Below, one piece after another: positions 27,283-35,522 of a stretch of DNA of 44,191 nt; within the stretch, counting starts at the first letter, position 1, and every line of letters starts with the position of its first letter. Source of the stretch: DAOQTX01 sp035340715 (GTDB lineage: Bacteria > Bacteroidota > Bacteroidia > AKYH767-A > OLB10); NCBI GenBank assembly GCA_035340715.1, contig DAOQTX010000019.1:1-44191 (forward strand), written 5' to 3'. A program made the translations under genes and the position numbers. Under the pieces are notes generated by a model. That model was not told where the DNA came from, ran no database searches, and saw nothing but the letters and a program-made list of their open reading frames with translations.

Positions 27283-28003
27283 GGTTTTCAGTTTTTATAG
27301 AATGTTGATATAACGAATCGTAAAAGGGTTTGGCATCGAGATACAATTTTTCTAAATGCCCTTTCAAAACTATTTCTTCTTTTTCTTGGTTCAATTTAAA
27401 TCCAATGCTGTTGTGTACATTATCATACCAATATTTCGCCCAAATACCATCGTAAGATTTCGGACCACTTTCCCACTTGAGCATCTGTTCACTATGGCTT
27501 AGATTTAAAGCTTGACACAGTTTGCTCAACGCTTCGGCAGGATTTTTTAGAATTTGACTTGAATCTATGACCACAACTGATTGCTTATGGCTAATCAAGA
27601 AATTAAACTGCTCTTTTTGAATTTTAACTCCGATATCAAATAAGGTTGGATTTTCAATGACTTTCGAAAATGAAAAAATCATTTCCTTAGGATCACGTAG
27701 CAAAATAATATTTCTAAAATTTAACAACCGATCAAAATATTTCTCCGGTATATGATGTGACATGTTTTTAACAAACAAATGATGGTTACTATTGTGCGCT
27801 TCCTCAACCAATTGAAACACGCTTTCATAATCGCACTCCATATGATTCATAATCTCATCGCGTCCGGGATGCACTGCCCCACTTTCCTTCAAATAGCATC
27901 CATAAAAAGGTTCATCCGTTACCATCATATCTGATCGTGATGCAAAAGAGTACATGAAAGCGGTTGAGATATTCCTTGGACTGGAAAGAAGATTGATAAT
28001 CAT
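27266..28003 (-). CDS. Sulfotransferase-family P-loop protein
   Basis: Using ATG 28003 the protein has 245 residues and opens directly with the nucleotide-binding strand-loop-helix IINLLSSPRNISTAFMYSF, which resembles the 5'-phosphosulfate-binding loop of PAPS sulfotransferases. The second family motif (3'-phosphate site) is recognisable as NIILLRDPKEMIFSFSKV. The middle VDEPFYGCYL-like text (TDEPFYGCYL) is also typical of the bacterial sulfotransferase-like group. The acceptor is unknown, and PAPS use is inferred from motifs. A longer frame to 28168 crosses the divergent lnt region and adds no conserved text. It overlaps the aminotransferase gene downstream and diverges from lnt. Confidence 0.78.
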   Translation of the reverse strand: MIINLLSSPRNISTAFMYSFASRSDMMVTDEPFYGCYLKESGAVHPGRDEIMNHMECDYESVFQLVEEAHNSNHHLFVKNMSHHIPEKYFDRLLNFRNIILLRDPKEMIFSFSKVIENPTLFDIGVKIQKEQFNFLISHKQSVVVIDSSQILKNPAEALSKLCQALNLSHSEQMLKWESGPKSYDGIWAKYWYDNVHNSIGFKLNQEKEEIVLKGHLEKLYLDAKPFYDSLYQHSIKTENHASKV

Positions 28004-28030
28004 TTGACAAATATTGTTTCTTTCTCGACT

Positions 28031-28038
28031 TATGTTTG
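28031..28038 (+). promoter_or_regulatory. Candidate -7 element (TAnnTTTG) for lnt
   Basis: TATGTTTG matches the Bacteroidota -7 consensus exactly. A TTTG at 28003-28006 is 24 bases upstream, slightly longer than usual for a -33 element. The position supports ATG 28068 as the lnt start, since transcription would begin near 28044, past the upstream in-frame starts at 28014 and 28032. Confidence 0.4.
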
Positions 28039-28067
28039 AATTGAAAAGTATATTTGTTACAGAGAAA

Positions 28068-29663
28068 ATGCAAACTATTTTTAGAAATCCTTTTATTCTT
28101 TCCATTTCATCCGCCATTTTACTCTGGTGTTCTTGGCCGGTTGATGGATGGATTTGGCTTGTTTTCATAGCCTTTGTTCCACTACTCTATCTTGAAAACG
28201 CCCTACTAAAAGCTAACTGTATATCCTATAAAGTATTTATTTGGAGCTACCTTACTTTTCTGTTATGGAATGTTTTGTGCACCTGGTGGATAAAAAATGC
28301 TTCATTGGGTGGTGCTGCGATGGCCATTTTTGCCAATGCTCTAGTCATGTCTTTGTTTTTTCAATTCTATCATCACCTGCGAAAGAATTATCGGGCAAGT
28401 CTTTTCATGTTCATTCCCATTTGGTTGAGTTTTGAGTATTTACACTTTCATTGGGACTTGGCCTGGCCTTGGTTGAGCCTTGGAAATGTTTTTGCCAATC
28501 ACATTTATTGGATTCAGTGGTATGAATTCACAGGAATGGAAGGAGGTACTTTATGGATTCTTCTCGTTAATGTAATGGTGTGCAAGTTTCTCAATCACTC
28601 AATCCAAAATTCAACGTTTACTTACAGACCTATCATTAGAATTATATTATACGTGCTGATACCTATTCTTATATCCTACTATTTGTTTCATAACTATAAA
28701 GAGGTTGAAAATCCTATTGAGATTGTCATCGTTCAACCCAATATTGATCCTTACAATGAAAAGTTTGGGGCTATGAGTTCAAGAGATCAAGTGGATAGTT
28801 TTATACATTTAGCTGAAGAAAAAATAAGCAATAAAACTACCTTAGTCATAGGTCCTGAGACAGCTTTACCTTGGTCTATTTGGCAGCATGAGCTAGAGGA
28901 ACATCCTGATGTATTGTTGCTTAAAGAGTTTTTAAATAAACATCCTCATATAAGTATATTGATTGGGGCAAGTACAAACAAAATATATTTTCCGGAGGAC
29001 CAAAAATCGAAAACCGCCAGAAAATTAAGAGATGAAAATTTGTATTACGATTCATACAACTCTGCATTGTTGCTTCAATATCAAAAGCCAATACAGGTGT
29101 ATCATAAATCGCGTTTGGTGCCCGGAGTAGAAAAAATGCCCTTCCCTGCTCTACTTGGTTTTTTAGAAAATTATGCCTTAGACATGGGTGGTACTTCTGG
29201 AAGTTTAGGGACTGAAAAAGAGCCGAAAGCATTTCAAGTCAACCCAGAATTAAAAGCTGTCCCTGCCATTTGTTATGAATCTGTTTTCGGTGATTATATC
29301 GCATCTTTTGTATTGAATCATTGTGGATTAATTTGTGTAATTACCAATGACGGTTGGTGGGGCGATACACCCGGGTATAAGCAACATCTGAGTTATGCCC
29401 GACTAAGAGCCATAGAAAACCGAAGAGCAATTGCTAGATCAGCTAATACCGGTATTTCCGCTTTTATCAATCAGAAAGGAGAGATTATACAATCCACCCA
29501 ATGGTGGGAAAAATCGGTACTTAAATCAGATGTCAATATTAATGAGGAGCTCACTTTCTATGTCAGACATCCTGCTTTAATCTACAAACTTGCTGTTCTG
29601 TTCTTAGTTTCCTCCTATTTCTTTTTGTTGTTTAAAGGGAAAAAACTCGTTCATAAAAATTAA
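28068..29663 (+). CDS. lnt: Apolipoprotein N-acyltransferase
   Basis: Lnt adds the third acyl chain to the N-terminal Cys of lipoproteins on the periplasmic face of the inner membrane. The 531-residue protein has about six N-terminal membrane helices, a nitrilase-like domain (about 220-505) and a last helix near the C terminus. The catalytic triad is visible: Glu264 in IGPETALPWS, Lys347 in YHKSRLVPG and Cys402 in PAICYESVFG. These are close to the E. coli positions 267, 335 and 387. The start was set by the FRNPFILSISSAILL helix and by the -7 element upstream. It serves the several lipoproteins encoded in this same window. Confidence 0.94.
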   Translation: MQTIFRNPFILSISSAILLWCSWPVDGWIWLVFIAFVPLLYLENALLKANCISYKVFIWSYLTFLLWNVLCTWWIKNASLGGAAMAIFANALVMSLFFQFYHHLRKNYRASLFMFIPIWLSFEYLHFHWDLAWPWLSLGNVFANHIYWIQWYEFTGMEGGTLWILLVNVMVCKFLNHSIQNSTFTYRPIIRIILYVLIPILISYYLFHNYKEVENPIEIVIVQPNIDPYNEKFGAMSSRDQVDSFIHLAEEKISNKTTLVIGPETALPWSIWQHELEEHPDVLLLKEFLNKHPHISILIGASTNKIYFPEDQKSKTARKLRDENLYYDSYNSALLLQYQKPIQVYHKSRLVPGVEKMPFPALLGFLENYALDMGGTSGSLGTEKEPKAFQVNPELKAVPAICYESVFGDYIASFVLNHCGLICVITNDGWWGDTPGYKQHLSYARLRAIENRRAIARSANTGISAFINQKGEIIQSTQWWEKSVLKSDVNINEELTFYVRHPALIYKLAVLFLVSSYFFLLFKGKKLVHKN

Positions 29664-29695
29664 ATTTGTCTCTGAAAAATTGAAATCTAAAAAAA

Positions 29696-31090
29696 ATGTT
29701 TGATGTTATTGTAATTGGATCGGGACCTGGAGGATATGTAGCTGCTATCCGCTGTGCACAATTGGGATTAAAAACTGCAATTGTTGAGCGCTATGGAATT
29801 CCGGGGGGGACTTGTTTAAATGTGGGTTGTATTCCTTCTAAAGCCCTACTCAATTCCAGTGAGCATTATTACAATCTGAAGAATACCTTTAAAGAACATG
29901 GGATTAAGGCAAGTGGAATATCGGTCGATCTAAAAAAGATGATCGCTAGAAAAGATGCAGTGATTAAGCAAACTACGGAAGGCATTAATTATCTATTCAA
30001 AAAAAATAAAATTGAATTTATTAATGGACATGCTTCTTTCGTAGATCGAAAAACAATAGAAGTTACTCAGAACAAAAAGAAAAATAAATTTCAGGCGACC
30101 AACTTTATCATTGCTACAGGATCAAAACCTTCAAGCATTCCTGGAGTAACTATTGATAAAAAAAGAGTAATTACATCAACTGAATTACTTTCCATAAAAG
30201 AAATTCCAAAACATTTATTGATTATTGGTGCTGGAGTAATCGGTTTGGAACTGGGAAGCGTTTATGCCCGTCTTGGGTCAAAAGTAAGTATAGTTGAATA
30301 TACTCCATCCATACTTAGTACAATGGATGCTTCACTGGGAAAGGAATTACAAAAGTCTTTGGAAAAAATTGGATTTACGTTCTACCTTAACCACAAAGTA
30401 GTTTCGGTTAAGTCCGGTGTGAATAAATGCACACTTAAAGCGGAGAATGCTGCAAAGAAATCAATTTCTTTAGAAGGAGATTATTGTTTAGTAGCTACTG
30501 GCCGAAAAGCGTATACCGATCAATTGGGATTGGAAAATATTGGAGTAAAAACTTTACCCAATGGAAAGATCGAATGTTCACAGAACTTAAAAACAGAATG
30601 TGACAATGTTTTTGCAATAGGAGATGTAATAGATGGCCCTATGCTTGCACACAAAGCGGAAGAAGAAGGTATTTATGTAGCGGAAATGATTGCAGGTAAG
30701 AAGGGACATCTAAATTATCATACCATTCCCGGAGTAGTTTATACATGGCCTGAAGTTGCATCGACTGGATTTACGGAAGATGAGCTGAAAAAAGAAAACA
30801 TTCCATTTAAAACCGGATCGTTTCCATTTAAAGCAAGTGGCAGAGCAAGAGCAAGTATGGATACCGAAGGATTTGTTCGGGTATATGCTCATGCACAAAG
30901 TGATGTATTACTTGGAGTGCACATTATAGGCGCTCGTGCTGCTGATCTTATCGCTGAAGCTGTATTAGCTTTAGAACAAAATTGTACTGCTCATAAAATC
31001 GGAACAATGTGCCATCCTCATCCTACTTATAGTGAAGCCCTAAAAGAGGCTTGTTTGGCTTCCACCGCAAACCGTGCAATTCATATTTAA
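29696..31090 (+). CDS. lpdA: Dihydrolipoyl dehydrogenase
   Basis: This flavoenzyme (E3) reoxidises lipoamide in pyruvate, 2-oxoglutarate and branched-chain ketoacid dehydrogenases or the glycine cleavage system. The FAD motif is VIGSGPGGYVAA, the redox disulfide is GGTCLNVGCIPSK (Cys40, Cys45), and the NAD motif is IIGAGVIGLELGSVYARLG. The C-terminal catalytic pair is His442 and Glu447 in CHPHPTYSE. The length of 464 residues is normal. No E1 or E2 genes lie nearby, so it may serve several complexes. It lies 32 bases after lnt, and a methyltransferase gene follows after 2 bases. Confidence 0.96.
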   Translation: MFDVIVIGSGPGGYVAAIRCAQLGLKTAIVERYGIPGGTCLNVGCIPSKALLNSSEHYYNLKNTFKEHGIKASGISVDLKKMIARKDAVIKQTTEGINYLFKKNKIEFINGHASFVDRKTIEVTQNKKKNKFQATNFIIATGSKPSSIPGVTIDKKRVITSTELLSIKEIPKHLLIIGAGVIGLELGSVYARLGSKVSIVEYTPSILSTMDASLGKELQKSLEKIGFTFYLNHKVVSVKSGVNKCTLKAENAAKKSISLEGDYCLVATGRKAYTDQLGLENIGVKTLPNGKIECSQNLKTECDNVFAIGDVIDGPMLAHKAEEEGIYVAEMIAGKKGHLNYHTIPGVVYTWPEVASTGFTEDELKKENIPFKTGSFPFKASGRARASMDTEGFVRVYAHAQSDVLLGVHIIGARAADLIAEAVLALEQNCTAHKIGTMCHPHPTYSEALKEACLASTANRAIHI

Positions 31091-31092
31091 TC

Positions 31093-31884
31093 ATGACTGA
31101 CAAGTACATACATGGAACCCATGTCGATGAACAAGAACGACTCGAGAAATTAAATACTTTAACCAATAATGCTTTCAAGAGTTTTATTGAAATTCCTAAA
31201 ACAGGATCGGTTCTAGAAATTGGTAGTGGAATAGGATTGTTGGCAAAAGAACTATCGGTTGAAAACCCTAATGTGGAGTTTAAAGGAATTGAATTTTCAA
31301 ATGATCAATTAGTTAAAGCACGCGCATTAGAAACAGGTAGATTAAAGTTTATTCAAGGCGATGCCCATCATCTTCCATTTGATTCAGATCAGTTTGACGT
31401 ATGTTATGGACGATATATTTTAGAACATGTTCATTCTCCTTCGGTAGTACTAATCGAAATGCATAGAGTTTTAAAAACTGGAGGTACTATCTTTTTGCAA
31501 GAGAATAACATTTTTGCAAATGTGTTTTTCCCTACCTGCCCAGCATTTGATAAGGTTTGGAATCAATTTGCTAAGCTCCAAGAGTATTTAGGAGGTGATG
31601 CATTAATCGGGAAAAAACTTTTCTCCTATTTACAAGAAGCCGGATTTTCGAAAATAGAACTAAGTGTAGCGAACGAAGTGCATTGGTATGGTTCACCGAT
31701 GTACGAAACCTGGATACGGAATTTGATTGGTAATATAAAAGGAGCTGAAGAGTTAATGTCGCAGCATGGTTATAGCAGTATAGACGAAATAAACCGTTCG
31801 GTTAAAGAGCTTGAAGAACTGATTCAAAACAAATCAGGATCCTGTTATTTTTATTGGAATAGAGCTCGTGCCATAAAAGTGTAA
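31093..31884 (+). CDS. Class I SAM-dependent methyltransferase
   Basis: The start at ATG 31093, two bases after the lpdA stop, gives 263 residues. Motif I is VLEIGSGIGLLAKEL, followed by the acidic strand end GIEFSND and motif-II-like FDVCYGRYILEHV with motif III RVLKTGGTIFL. This is a Methyltransf_11/UbiE-like fold. The second half (about 135-263) is a helical insert or lid containing EVHWYGSPMYETW that may set substrate choice. Substrate is unknown. Tight spacing suggests co-transcription with lpdA, which need not mean a shared pathway. Confidence 0.85.
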   Translation: MTDKYIHGTHVDEQERLEKLNTLTNNAFKSFIEIPKTGSVLEIGSGIGLLAKELSVENPNVEFKGIEFSNDQLVKARALETGRLKFIQGDAHHLPFDSDQFDVCYGRYILEHVHSPSVVLIEMHRVLKTGGTIFLQENNIFANVFFPTCPAFDKVWNQFAKLQEYLGGDALIGKKLFSYLQEAGFSKIELSVANEVHWYGSPMYETWIRNLIGNIKGAEELMSQHGYSSIDEINRSVKELEELIQNKSGSCYFYWNRARAIKV

Positions 31885-31941
31885 TTTTTAAATAGCAATA
31901 TGACAAGTATCACATAAATACACACTATATTTTCCAATATT

Positions 31942-31951
31942 TGCGTACGCA
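31942..31951. promoter_or_regulatory. 10-bp palindrome at the start codon of the Cys-motif gene
   Basis: TGCGTACGCA is a perfect palindrome whose last base is the A of the ATG at 31951. Its position over the translation start would suit a regulator binding site, but it is short and GC-richer than its surroundings. Function is inference. Confidence 0.25.
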
Positions 31952-32316
31952 TGAAAAAGTTTATAGTCTTATTTTTTGCTATTGTTTTGGTACTGTTCAG
32001 TTGGCAGAATCTTCTGACTTATGGTGCCTTTATAATTAAGTCAGATTTTATTGCAGATGTGATATGTATAAATAGAGATACCGAAAAAGCGAAGAGCTGT
32101 CACGGCAAATGCTACCTGAAGTTAAAGTTTGAAGAAAACAATACCACAAATGAAACATCGCTGATTGTATATAATTCGTTTGAATTGATTTATCTACCTA
32201 CGGAAAACGATAATACTTTCGTAATAGAGGAAAAAGATGATATTAAATTCTCTGATTATACTATACAAATTACTCAAGGCATTTCTGATAAATTGTTTGT
32301 CCCTCCCGAAATTTAG
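31951..32316 (+). CDS. Small exported C-x-G-K-C protein, possibly metal-linked
   Basis: The 121-residue protein starts with a hydrophobic signal or anchor helix (about 3-25), then FIADVICINRDTE and SCHGKCYLKLKF. The Cys-x-x-Lys-Cys (Cys50 region: SCHGKCYLK) and an earlier Cys are its most marked features. The protein ends LFVPPEI. I recall small Bacteroidota proteins with this CxGKCYLK text and an F-x-PP ending beside TonB receptors and copper-protein genes, but they have no established function. Here the MbnP-type gene follows 83 bases downstream on the same strand, which supports a role in metal handling. Role is inference. Confidence 0.6.
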   Translation: MKKFIVLFFAIVLVLFSWQNLLTYGAFIIKSDFIADVICINRDTEKAKSCHGKCYLKLKFEENNTTNETSLIVYNSFELIYLPTENDNTFVIEEKDDIKFSDYTIQITQGISDKLFVPPEI

Positions 32317-32349
32317 TTTTCATTTTATTTCGCACTATTTTATTCTTTC

Positions 32350-32368
32350 ATACACAAATTATGTGTAT
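32350..32368. promoter_or_regulatory. Inverted repeat upstream of the MbnP-type gene
   Basis: ATACACA-AATTA-TGTGTAT is a perfect 7-bp inverted repeat with a 5-base spacer, ending 31 bases before the ATG at 32400. It could be an operator for a dimeric regulator, or a weak hairpin after the preceding gene, since only TTTT follows it. The AT-rich 83-base gap otherwise shows nothing clear. Confidence 0.35.
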
Positions 32369-32399
32369 CGTTTTAATTATTAATTAAATTTTATAAAAA

Positions 32400-33188
32400 A
32401 TGAAAACTTCTCGATTATATTTATTCACTATTCTTACAGTCACTTTAGCTCTTTCCATCAGTTCATGTAAAAAAAACAATGAAGATGATGAACACAGTCA
32501 TACAACTTCAAACGGATCATTAAAACTAAAATTTGACCATTCGGTAAATGGAACAGCTTTGGTTCTTAATTCATCCAATTATATCAATCAAAATAATGAC
32601 ACCTTTAATGTTTCACTCATCAAGTACTACATTTCCAATATCTTGCTGACTAAAACCGATAATTCTGTTGTGACATTACCGGCAAGTTATCATCTGATTT
32701 CTTCTGAATCAGGTATCAGTAGTGACTTTACATTAAGTTCTGTTCCATCAGGAAACTATAAAAAGATATCATTCTTACTTGGTGTAGATAGTACTCGAAA
32801 TGTTTCAGGAGCTCAAAGCGGAGCACTCGATCCTGCAAATGGAATGTTCTGGAGTTGGAGTTCGGGATATATTTTCTATAAACTAGAAGGAAAGTCGCCT
32901 CAATCGATGGAAGCAAATAATGCAATTACATATCATATAGGAGGCTTTGCAGGTGCAAATTCAGCACTTAGAACTATTGAAGTTGATTTCGGAGCTCAAA
33001 CATTAACTGTTCCTGCTCACAGACATACACCTTTGGTTCAATTTAATGTTCATGTGGAAGAAATCTTTAAAACGCCAACTCAAATTAGTATCAGCACATT
33101 GCCTAAAGTAGTTATGCCCGGAGCAAATGCGTTTACGTTATCGACCAACTTCTCCGATATGTTTACCATTGGAACCATTATAAATTGA
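32400..33188 (+). CDS. MbnP-family (copper-associated) lipoprotein
   Basis: The 262-residue protein has a lipoprotein signal ending SISSC (Cys23) and an acidic, His-containing stretch just after it (DDEHSH). The body matches the MbnP family: LKLKFDHSVNG, VSLIKYYISNI, then NGMFWSWSSGYIFYKLEG (Trp151, Trp153) and PAHRHTPLVQFNVHVE. In methanotrophs MbnP binds copper using a Trp that the di-haem enzyme MbnH oxidises to kynurenine. Family members are common in Bacteroidota. No MbnH-type peroxidase or TonB receptor follows here; a terminator and a convergent T9SS cargo gene come next. Family is fairly sure; copper binding is inferred. Confidence 0.82.
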   Translation: MKTSRLYLFTILTVTLALSISSCKKNNEDDEHSHTTSNGSLKLKFDHSVNGTALVLNSSNYINQNNDTFNVSLIKYYISNILLTKTDNSVVTLPASYHLISSESGISSDFTLSSVPSGNYKKISFLLGVDSTRNVSGAQSGALDPANGMFWSWSSGYIFYKLEGKSPQSMEANNAITYHIGGFAGANSALRTIEVDFGAQTLTVPAHRHTPLVQFNVHVEEIFKTPTQISISTLPKVVMPGANAFTLSTNFSDMFTIGTIIN

Positions 33189-33202
33189 CTTTTTTGTTAA
33201 GC

Positions 33203-33234
33203 AAAAAAAAGCCATCCTTTTTGGATGGCTTTTT
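33203..33234. terminator. Strong bidirectional intrinsic terminator
   Basis: The stem GCCATCC/GGATGGC (33211-33217 with 33223-33229) has a TTTTT loop. Eight A residues precede it and five T residues follow. A-T pairing can extend the stem by about five pairs. It lies between the ends of the convergent MbnP-type gene (+) and T9SS cargo gene (-) and can stop both transcripts. Confidence 0.88.
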
Positions 33235-33248
33235 AACTAGACTCATTT

Positions 33249-35426
33249 TCACAACTTGACAAATGTTTTTGTCGATAATCCTTTTTGAGTTTGTATCCGA
33301 ATGATATAAACACCCTTCTCAAAAGAACTGATATCAATTTCTTTTTTAAGTGTATGGATATCAAGAGTGTTTTTAAATACCAACCGTCCTTGAAGATCAT
33401 TTATTTCAAATCCGGAATTTTCACCTATTGATTCAACAAAATGTATGCTTAATCGATCTTTTGCTGGGTTTGGTGTTATACTCCATTTCAATCCCAGTAC
33501 ATCTTCAACCGATGCCTGTGGATCTACCGTTAACACGCCTCCAAGTGCATTTACAGGAAACTCATTGCCTACATTATCAATTAAACGGATATTGCTGATA
33601 TAAAAATTATTTGCAACAATACTATTAATAGAAGGTTCTACTATAAAGTTAAAATCCAAAATAGAACCTGTACCGCTAACATTTTGTTGATTGGTACGCA
33701 CCAACCCAATTTCATATTGCCCACTTGAACTTGCAATATTTCTAAACATATCTGAAGATGATAGAAGCCATGAATTGCTTTGATTAAAATTCAACAATCC
33801 ATTTTGCACTAAAGAAGCATCAAAGTTTAAGGTGAAGGCAATGCCATAAACATCGTTAACCGATCCGCTTACATTACTTAAGTCAAAGCTTGCCGTCATG
33901 TACTGCCCGGGTGCAGCTAGACTATTGGAAAAACTAACGGCAAGATCGTGACCATTAACAGCCGTAATAGGCGTTTGATCACCTATTCGTGCATGTGTAG
34001 AACCATAATTTGTCGAAACAGCTATATAATCCAAACTATCAATTACTCCATTTCCATCACAGTCAACATGCTTATAGTCGATGCTGCTGGCTAATGTCTG
34101 ACCCCAAGGTACTGAAGCTTGAGCAACCCAACTTATACTTGCTCCTGTTCGCATTGGTCCAGTAGCACCATAGGCTATACCGATAGGCAGTATATCATAC
34201 ATATTGGCAACCAAATCACTATTTGCATCTCCGGGCCAAACATCATTGGTGATGCATTGGTTAACATAAATCTTATACATTCTAGTTCTAACCGCATTGA
34301 TAGGACATGCATTATCGCGTGTACGAACAAACAATAAGTGAGCAAACGAACTAATACTGCTCGAATCGGTTATTATTTGAACCGCGACAGCTTCATTTTG
34401 AGCAGGCCCTGACGAAGTAACGGTATAAGGTAAAGTGGCTAGGCTGTGCGCTTCAATAGATGTTGAGTCAGCAAGATCCGGGTCGCTGCTTTGTAAAGTA
34501 AAATTCAATGTATCACCTGCACAAGCAATCAAAGTATAATTGCTTGTCGAATTGATTCCAGACATATCGGGAACTTGATTATTCGTATTAACCACTATGA
34601 TTTGGAAATCGTGATCAGAACTTGCAATTAATACTCCATTGCGGTATTCGTAAACTCTGTAGCGAACCACATAGGAACCTAATGTTGTTGGGCTAACTGT
34701 TATTTCACCCGTCTGCGGATCTAGTGTCATTGCCGGTGCGGACGGAATTGGTTGAGTATATAAAAAACCGGGTAGATAGGCTAAACTGTCAATACTTTGC
34801 ATTCCACAAGAACTACTTGTTGAAGAAAGTGCCGGCATTAGCTCTACATGCAAACTATCTCCATCAGGGTCATGCAGGGCATGATTAATAACATGAGTTT
34901 GATTTTGACCAATAATTAATACAGGTTCATCAGTATACAGAACAGAATTATTGAACGGAGTTATACTATTATTTAAGTAAGATACCGTAAACATGCTTTG
35001 ACTTCCGGGATTTACCAGGTTGCTTATTGCATTATTTCTGCAACATTCAAACCATGAAATCATCCAATCAGAAACGTTCATCGGCAAAGTAACAGTATCA
35101 GAGTATACATGCTTTTCAATTCCAAGTACTTGTCCTCCATTACATGTGCTGGAGAGAAGACCGCAGTTTAAAGACAAATTTGATTGTTGAACTAAAGGCA
35201 AAGAACTAGTAAAGTTTGTGCCTGCACTTTGAGAATAAAAACATAATGTAACACCTTGCGGAGCAGAAATCCCTGAACAATCACGATATAAGCTTAATGT
35301 AAAAATGTAATCATTTCCACCGACTGATCGGTAGTTTATAGCTGTTCCAATAATGTGAGTAGAGAATATAGGATTCGAGAAAGTGCAAATAAATAGTGAA
35401 ATAAGAAGAATTATTTTCTTCATCAT
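33249..35426 (-). CDS. T9SS cargo protein with dockerin-like and cohesin-like regions
   Basis: The 725-residue secreted protein starts with a signal peptide (cleavage near IFST, about 22-24). Residues about 25-290 are a beta-rich region with THIIGTAINYR and four to six Cys, seen in Bacteroidota gliding or adhesin-type proteins. The middle has GDANSDLVANMYD and DCDGNGVIDSLDY, two calcium-loop segments about 60 residues apart, like dockerin repeats. A cohesin-like stretch follows (YGIAFTLNFDASLV, GTGSILDFNFIVE). The last 80 residues are a type A T9SS sorting domain (WSITPNPAKDRLSIHF, then GVYIIRIQTQKG, KTFVKL). Ligand is unknown. A TAATTTTG element overlapping the stop of the upstream hydrolase gene may drive it. 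Confidence 0.85.
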   Translation of the reverse strand: MMKKIILLISLFICTFSNPIFSTHIIGTAINYRSVGGNDYIFTLSLYRDCSGISAPQGVTLCFYSQSAGTNFTSSLPLVQQSNLSLNCGLLSSTCNGGQVLGIEKHVYSDTVTLPMNVSDWMISWFECCRNNAISNLVNPGSQSMFTVSYLNNSITPFNNSVLYTDEPVLIIGQNQTHVINHALHDPDGDSLHVELMPALSSTSSSCGMQSIDSLAYLPGFLYTQPIPSAPAMTLDPQTGEITVSPTTLGSYVVRYRVYEYRNGVLIASSDHDFQIIVVNTNNQVPDMSGINSTSNYTLIACAGDTLNFTLQSSDPDLADSTSIEAHSLATLPYTVTSSGPAQNEAVAVQIITDSSSISSFAHLLFVRTRDNACPINAVRTRMYKIYVNQCITNDVWPGDANSDLVANMYDILPIGIAYGATGPMRTGASISWVAQASVPWGQTLASSIDYKHVDCDGNGVIDSLDYIAVSTNYGSTHARIGDQTPITAVNGHDLAVSFSNSLAAPGQYMTASFDLSNVSGSVNDVYGIAFTLNFDASLVQNGLLNFNQSNSWLLSSSDMFRNIASSSGQYEIGLVRTNQQNVSGTGSILDFNFIVEPSINSIVANNFYISNIRLIDNVGNEFPVNALGGVLTVDPQASVEDVLGLKWSITPNPAKDRLSIHFVESIGENSGFEINDLQGRLVFKNTLDIHTLKKEIDISSFEKGVYIIRIQTQKGLSTKTFVKL

Positions 35427-35486
35427 GGTTGAGATAGAGTTAGTTAATAGTATAGATGCATTAATATATCAAAAAGTTGCATGCGC

Positions 35487-35522
35487 CAAAATTAAACTAT
35501 AAAATCTTCTAAAACGCGCAAA
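35487..35522 (-). promoter_or_regulatory. Candidate promoter for the T9SS cargo gene
   Basis: On the minus strand TTTG (35522-35519) and TAATTTTG (35494-35487) resemble the phylum's -33 and -7 elements, with 24 bases between, a little long. The -7 element overlaps the stop codon of the alpha/beta hydrolase gene. Prediction only. Confidence 0.3.
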
